64,000 nucleotides of DNA from Glycine soja (lineage: Eukaryota > Streptophyta > Magnoliopsida > Fabales > Fabaceae), in contig NC_041002.1 of the NCBI RefSeq assembly GCF_004193775.1, positions 9,026,485 through 9,090,484 on the forward strand, in the 5' to 3' direction. The translations under genes and the position numbers were made by a program. Within the stretch, counting starts at the first letter, position 1; every line of letters begins with the position of its first letter. The notes beneath the pieces are model-generated. The model made no database searches, was not told the origin of the DNA, and was given only the letters and a program-made list of their open reading frames with translations. This document shows, in pieces, positions 58,574-64,000 of this stretch.

Positions 58574-60188
58574 TGTTGGATCAAGTGGCCTCAGAATAAT
58601 TAAGAAGGGGGGTTGAATTAATTATTAATGAACCTTTACTAATTAAAATTTACCCTTCTTAGGCTTTTACTATGTTGTTAAGAAAGTAAAGAACAAAAAT
58701 ATAAACTTAACCAAAAGTAAAAGCAGTAATTAAAGTGCAGAGTGGAAATTAAAAGAGTAGGGAAGAAGAAGACAAACACACAAGAGTTTTATACTGATTC
58801 GGCAACAACCCGTGCCTACATCCAGTCCCCAAGCGACCTGTGGTCCTTGACATTTCTTTTCAAGCTTGTAAATTCCTTTACAAGCAAAGATCCACAAGGG
58901 ATGTACCCTCCCTTGTTCTCTTTGAACAACCTAGTGGATGTACTCTCCACTAGAACTGATCCACATGAGATGTACCCTCTCTTGTTCTCAGTCACAACAA
59001 CCCAAGTAGATGTAACCTCTACTTGTACGACAAAGGATGTACCCTCCAATGTGTTAAGACAAAGTTCTCAGGCGGTTAGTCCTTTGAAACTTTGTGAATG
59101 GGGAAACAAAAGAATTCTCAGGCGGTTAGTCCTTTGAAATCTTTTGTTTATGGAAAAGGAAAGAATTAAAAGAATTCTCAGACTGTGTCATTTTGAATTC
59201 TTTGACAAGGGAGAAGGGAGACACAAAAGAATTCAGGCAGTTAGTCCTTTGTTCTTTAGGAAAAAGGAGAAGAGAGACACAAAAAAAATTCAGGCGGTTA
59301 GTCCTTGGCAAATTCTTTTTGGCAAAGGGAGAAGGGAATGAAAAAAGATGAATAAGACACTTTTGTTTTCAAAGTTTGGAAAACCAGAAAACTTTAGAAA
59401 GCTTTTGGCAAAGGAAGAAGAAGAAGAAGATGTTCAAAGAGATTCAAAGATTGTAAAGGATTGTAATAATTGTTATGAATTTAAATCTAAAATGCAAGTC
59501 AAGGTCTTGCTTTTATAGATTCTTCATGTCTGGTCAAGAAAACCATTAGAAGAGTTATAACCTTTAGAAAAACTTGAAAACCATTGGAAGAGTTACATCT
59601 TTTGATTTTTATTCAAAACTTATCACTGGTAATCGATTACCAAATCATTGTAATCGATTACACAAAGCATTTTTGTGAAAGGATGTGACTCTTCACAATT
59701 GAATTTCAATTTCAACGTTCAAACATATTGGTAATCGATTACCAAATCATTGTAATAGATTACACCATTTTGAAATCAATTGGAACGTGATAAATTCAGT
59801 TGAAAGCTTTTTGAAAACAATCTTTGCTACTAGTAATTGATTACAATAAAATGGTAATCAATTACCAGAGACTAAAAACTCTTTGGTAAAAGGTTTTGTG
59901 AAAAATTCATGTGCTACTCAATGTTTTGAAAAAAACTTTTTAGTACTTATCTTGATTGAGTCTTTTCTTGATTCTTGAATTCTCAACTTGATTATTCTTG
60001 ATTCTTTATTCTTGAAAGTTGAATCTTGAAACTTGATTCTTGAATCTTGAAATCAAATTTCTCTTGATTCTTGAATTGTTCTTGACTCAATCTTGAACTC
60101 ATTCTCTTGGGCTTTTTATCATCATCTTTGTTATCATTAAAACTCCTTGAATCAATCTTGATTCATCATCATGAAGCTTGCTTCTACA
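58574..60188 (-). mobile_element. Solo LTR of the 18083-24725 family, in an H+-ATPase intron
   Basis: 1615 bp, inverted relative to the element at 18083. It begins TGTTGGATCAAG (inverse of the LTR 3' end) and ends GCTTCTACA, flanked by a perfect 5-bp duplication GTGTT (58569-58573 and 60189-60193). All LTR modules are present in reverse order: hairpin array 58894-59052, tandem repeats 59060-59310, TATA near 59508, palindromes 59628-59870, TTCTTGA-rich tract 59960-60120. It is more diverged than the two LTRs at 18-25 kb. It formed by recombination between the LTRs of a full element. Confidence 0.93.
58894..59052 (-). other. Five-hairpin array in the solo LTR
   Basis: All five units of the 19269-19422 array are present in reverse order: 58894-58916 (ACAAGGGA/TCCCTTGT), 58931-58953 (CTAGTGGA/TCCACTAG), 58963-58985 (ACATGAGA/TCTCTTGT, one mismatch), 59003-59025 (CAAGTAGA/TCTACTTG) and 59030-59052 (ACAAAGGA/TCCAATGT, imperfect). 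Loops are TGTACCC or close variants, the inverse of GGGTACA. Stem and loop lengths are unchanged. Confidence 0.85.
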
Positions 60189-60213
60189 GTGTTCTACATG
60201 TTTGACATGCTTA

Positions 60214-60540
60214 CAACTTGGTTTTATGTTGTTGGCTCTCATTTGGGAGTTTGACTATCCACCCTTTATGGTGCTTATTAATGCTATCCTAAATGATGGT
60301 TCGTTGTTTCTTTTGTGTCATTGTTTCCTCATGCTTGTATTATGCAGCATGCTTCCATGTGATCCTGAGCTTATTGGTGGCTAATATTCTTTGGCATTGT
60401 AAATACTATTATGACAATTTCAAAAGATCATGTAAAACCATCACCTCTGCCAGATAGCTAGAAGCTAGCAGAGATATTTACTAGTGGAGTTGTGCTTGGA
60501 AGTTGGCAATGATGACAATTATATTCTTTTGGTTTTCTAG
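60214..60540 (+). pseudogene. Plasma-membrane H+-ATPase fragment, 3' part
   Basis: Direct continuation of the 55836-58480 pseudogene after the solo [23 protein letters not shown] then NAILNDG (about 60214-60300) gives the C-terminal membrane region, and after an intron TIMTISKDHVKPSPLPDS, with a stop, then KLAEIFTSGVVLGS (about 60410-60520). The last membrane helices and the regulatory C-terminal domain are absent. Confidence 0.9.
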
Positions 60541-60959
60541 TTTGAATATGTTTTAAGTATTAAAATTGTTTGATAAAAAACTTATTAAGAGTTTATATGA
60601 TAACTTCATATCAGATAAACATTTATTTTATAAATTTATTGTAATAAATTTACAAAATAATTTTTGTAAATCATATAAGAAAGTTTTAAAATAAATTAAA
60701 AAAACTTATGAGAACAATAAGTTGTTTTCATAATTTTTTTAAAACACTACCTAAATAAAACATAAGCTTAAGCAAGGATTCTAATATTGAAAATAACAAT
60801 ATATGCACATTTAGATTTTGAATGATTAGGATGTTGAATTTTTCTTTTATTCTTGTCACAATTAATAATGATTATGGACACACTTGATCTTGATTGGTAT
60901 TGGGTATCTCTTTTTTATCTCTTCATTATTTGTTCTTGAAGGTAGAAATGGCTTAAGAG

Positions 60960-61333
60960 TGTTTAAAACACGCAATGGATTGAGTGGGTTATTGCTACTA
61001 TATTCCTCTTTAGGAGATGCTGAAGGAATATCAAAACTTGCAACTCTTGCTAAAGAGGAAGGGAAGAATAATGTTGCATTCCTTTGCTTATTCATGTTGG
61101 GTAAACTTGAGGACTGCCTTCAACTTTTGGTAGAAAGGTATTATTCTATTGTTGTGATCTTTTATTAATGATATCATTGTACAAAGAGAGAGTGTTGATT
61201 AGAATGCAGTTTGATGTAGCTGAGTTATGCTTTTGGCAACAATCGGATTCCAGAGGCTGCTTTAATGGCTTGATCCTATCTCCCAAGTAAGGTCTCAGAG
61301 ATAGTGGCAATTTGGAGAAAAGATCTCAGTAAG
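60960..61333 (+). pseudogene. Coatomer subunit beta' (COPB2) fragment
   Basis: Exon-like piece at about 60978-61138 reads LSGLLLLYSSLGDAEGISKL, then LATLAKEEGKNNVAFLCLF and LGKLEDCLQLLVE, matching the C-terminal alpha-solenoid part of plant coatomer beta'. After an intron, about 61240-61333 reads SNRIPEAALMA, a stop, then SYLPSKVSEIVAIWRKDLSK. The WD40 propeller domains and the C-terminus are missing. Follows the H+-ATPase fragment on the same strand with 420 bp between. Confidence 0.88.
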
Positions 61334-61640
61334 CTAATGTTATATATATACACACACACACATGCATAATTTTCCAAATTAATAGTTGTTTTATTTTTTT
61401 ATATTTGTTTATATAAAAAATAATATTTAATATTCTAATTATTTTCATTGTTTTGTCTTTTCATCTTGCTTTTAAACCATATGAGTTTTTATTTATTTAT
61501 TTTTAGTATTAATTATCATTATCTTAATTCCTTCCATTCGTGTCAACAATTGATTTTATTTTCATTTAGAAAATGAAGGGTACATTTGGACTATATTTGA
61601 ATTTTTTTTACTGGTTTGTACTATTTTTTATAAAATTAAC

Positions 61641-61733
61641 TGAAATAATAATTAAAAAGAGAAATGATACTTATAAAATAAAATGTACAATAAATTATTA
61701 ATTGAAATGATAATTAAAAAGAGAAATGATACT
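61641..61733. repeat. 31-bp direct repeat
   Basis: TGAAAT.ATAATTAAAAAG followed by AGAAATGATACT occurs at 61641-61671 and 61703-61733 with one difference. Confidence 0.9.
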
Positions 61734-62247
61734 GAATTTTTTTTCTCTTCCTTTATTAATATTCGTCTCTTCCAGTAAACACCCAAAAAAATATATGACA
61801 TAGCACATCTACTACTTTTATTATTTTTAGTTACAAGATAAGCACTCCATTAGTGTATTCTAGTTCTTTAAGTCTGTCTGAAAACACCCAAGCTAGATAA
61901 AATGTTTCAACTTTTCCTTCCATTATTAATGTGATCAATCAATAAGTGTTATTGACTATTTTCTTCATTTTTTTATTGGTTTCAATGGATAACTTCTTAC
62001 TATGTGTAACCATGACTGATAATAGTAATTTTTACATTTAGTGCTTGTTATGATACCTTCAAAGTACCAAAGCTCAAAAAGCATAGGTACATTCATATCT
62101 TTTCAATCGACTAAAAAAAATAATGCTATTGCTATCCTACAGTGGGGAGTTCTAAGTACTGGCGGATTTAGTCCATAATCTTCATGGTCTAAAATTCCTC
62201 TACTAGCTACATTTCACACTTGCATGCATCATGATTGTAAATTTTTC

Positions 62248-62249
<2 letters not shown>

Positions 62250-62311
<62 letters not shown>
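62250..62311. repeat. (AT)n microsatellite flanked by a direct repeat
   Basis: About 62 bp of AT dinucleotides. The sequence around GATTGTAAATTTTT.AATT is present on both sides (about 62232 and 62331). Confidence 0.95.
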
Positions 62312-62316
<5 letters not shown>

Positions 62317-62755
62317 GAAACATGCATTGTGATTGTAAATTTTTTAATTTTATAACTTCTAGAAATTATTTAATATTAACTATTTGGATTGTATCATCCG
62401 TTAATTCTCTCATCATTTTAAGTTGATTATTTTTTTCCTTTGTGAGAAACATTTTTCTAATAGGTTGGAGAGACATGTTCTCGAGACATTAATGATTGTG
62501 ACTTGGGATCACAATGCCTGGAGTGTGACTTGGGAATCATAGGCTAGTTGTGTTCACTTCAAATGCTACTAAGGAGGCTCGTGAAGGAATTGCATACGTG
62601 TGGAATTATGCTGTAGAAAATCATTGTGAGTCCCATACCATTCCTTCAAGATCAAGTTATATATTAATGGATAAAATATGTTTTAGGTGTATCATAAATT
62701 AACAAATTTTATTTTGAATTCCTAATAAAAAAATTGTATGGTGTCACTGATCAAA

Positions 62756-62949
62756 CAAAAATTTTATTTTTAATCTTTGATATTTAATTAGTCCTTAAGA
62801 AATTGATGAATTTTGTTTTTGAACCTTAATAAATTTTATTCATTTTTTTTTTATTAAAAACGAACAAAATTTATTAAGAACCAAAAATAAAATTTATTAA
62901 TTTATCAAGGATTAAAATAAAATATCAAGAATCAAAAATAAAATTTTTG
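62756..62949. repeat. Long foldback (about 88-bp arms)
   Basis: The left arm 62756-62841 and the right arm 62862-62949 are inverted copies of each other with scattered mismatches; both arms read CAAAAATTTTATTTTT inward and end AATAAATTTT.TTC at a loop of about 20 nt rich in T. No target-site duplication was identified. It could be a foldback MITE or give a double-stranded RNA if transcribed. Confidence 0.75.
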
Positions 62950-63314
62950 TATTATTAAAAATTCAACTTAATTCATGTAGCAAAATGTTGTCCACATCTT
63001 TTGTTGTGTTTTTTTTTTTTAGTTTTTGAAAGAGTATTTCAAAAGGCAAAGTTTCACAAGCTTTGTCTTACATGTTTATATATCAACTTGTGATATGTAC
63101 TATCAAAATAGTTAGTTAGGAGTAAAAGTCTTGTGTGCATGAGCTTGCTTCTAGTACCCTTGATGGAATGTAATGTGCCATGCAATCTTTTTACGTATTA
63201 TTTATTCAAATTTTTTTTTGAGAATTAATTATTTTGAAATTCAAGAGCTTATAAAAAAAATCCAATTTTTAATGTGACAAATTTTGATGAGACTTGATCA
63301 CAAAAATCATGAGA

Positions 63315-63440
63315 TTTCCTTCTTATTTATTTAATTTTCTCTTTTGTCTTTAAATGCTTTTATTACCTTATCAAATTATCAATTATTTTAATTTCCTTTT
63401 AATTCCTTCTTATTTATTTAATTTTCCCTTTTGTCTTTAA
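63315..63440. repeat. 39-bp direct repeat
   Basis: TTCCTTCTTATTTATTTAAT followed by TTTC.CTTTTGTCTTTAA occurs at 63315-63353 and 63402-63440 with one or two differences. Confidence 0.88.
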
Positions 63441-64000
63441 GCATATTATCCCCTGGTTCCTAATTTTGTTTAATGATCCCATTAGCTCTCTTGGTATGGT
63501 TTCAAAATGTTATTAAAACTTTGGATCACCATTTATAATGCAAATGCTACTGAGTTGCTTAATACAAACTTGGCCTCCCCACTCTAGAAAATGCAAACTT
63601 TCTTGCCTCTACTTGGCCAGACAGTAAACTTTTATGGAGCAACAAACTTTATTTTTCTCAGAAAAAAGTGTTTTGAAGCAACACTTGAACAATGGTTGTG
63701 CTTGTTGTGATTACAAACCTTTGACAAATGATTTAGACTCAAAGGCCGATTTTATATTTTTTGCCCTACAAATTAGTTAATACTAGTAAGTGGCAACATA
63801 TATTTTTTACTAAATGCTATATAGGCCAACACATTTGCAATAGAATGGGTTTTTGTAACTTCCTAGAGTAGAGTAAGGGTGTTACAAGATTGGTAGTAAA
63901 TCATCTATTGTGTTGAACATTATTTCGTACATTTTGTAACATTTATGCATCTGTGCTGTTTTAATTCACCGCCCATGGTATACATATAGGTTGGCTGCTT

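Larger units (their letters stand above)
54368..61333 (+). mobile_element. Candidate gene-capturing CACTA element (right end not found)
   Basis: 54368 begins CACTACTAGAAAAGAGGC, a typical CACTA terminus, followed by subterminal ACGATACTGG/ACGACGATT-type sequence. The next 7 kb holds, all on the plus strand, fragments of HSP70, plasma-membrane H+-ATPase and coatomer beta' with introns retained. Known soybean CACTA elements carry several unrelated host gene fragments, so this fits. No matching right terminus was found before 64000, and the end given here is only that of the last fragment. An ancient set of separate pseudogenes is the alternative. Confidence 0.5.
61334..64000. other. AT-rich intergenic DNA with repeats, no gene seen
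   Basis: Beyond the listed repeats and foldback no coding region is supported. A search by eye for an inverted CACTA terminus (TCTAGTAGTG-like) found none. Confidence 0.45.

Overview
The window looks like a gene-poor, AT-rich stretch of a legume nuclear genome, most likely Glycine (soybean) or a close relative. The reasons are split plant-type genes, dense plant transposons (CACTA, hAT, PIF/Harbinger, Mutator-like MITEs, L1-type LINE, Ty1/copia), many (AT)n microsatellites, and a copia LTR carrying the palindrome GGTAATCGATTACC, which I associate from memory with soybean repeats. The species call is inference. Only two host genes look functional: a tRNA-Asp(GTC) at 3817-3888 (minus) and a complete four-exon SABATH carboxyl methyltransferase at 29738-32143 (minus).

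Layout. 1-6.5 kb: AT-rich DNA, the tRNA, a LINE RNase H scrap. 6.56-11.93 kb: one end of a minus-strand CACTA (En/Spm) element with a subterminal hairpin array, a PF03004-plus-Ulp1-like gene and the C-terminal part of a TNP2 transposase, all broken. 13.5-16.1 kb: a diverged second copy of the 2.6-4.3 kb tRNA segment, with a decayed tRNA-Asp and an inserted hAT (TTF-type) transposase fragment. 17.5-27.4 kb: nested elements. A degenerate copia carries a small hAT element (8-bp TSD AGTTGACA), and the hAT carries a 6.6 kb Sirevirus-like copia element (18083-24725, TSD TAAAG). That element has LTRs, primer-binding site, gag and polypurine tracts but no pol; where pol should be it has a second gene behind what looks like its own promoter. 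28.5 kb: a Mutator-type MITE with 9-bp TSD. 29.7-32.1 kb: the methyltransferase. 33.7-37.0 kb: a 5'-truncated L1 LINE. 40.3-41.5 kb: a terminal-inverted-repeat element. 44.7-51.2 kb: a two-gene PIF/Harbinger transposon, abutted by a hAT MITE (51182-51627, 8-bp TSD GGTTAGAC). 53.3-61.3 kb: CACTA-type termini followed by same-strand fragments of three unrelated housekeeping genes (HSP70, plasma-membrane H+-ATPase, coatomer beta'). The ATPase fragment is split by a solo copy of the same LTR (58574-60188, TSD GTGTT). 61.3-64 kb: AT-rich DNA with a long foldback.

Most unusual signals: (1) the pol-less copia element with gag, an internal promoter-like block and a second gene of the putative plant transposon protein type; (2) inside its LTR, and again in the solo LTR, an array of five hairpins with 8-bp stems and 7-nt loops whose two arms change together from unit to unit; (3) the multi-gene fragment cluster behind a CACTA end. 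Database matches, ages and function are not verified here; family calls rest on motif recognition by eye.
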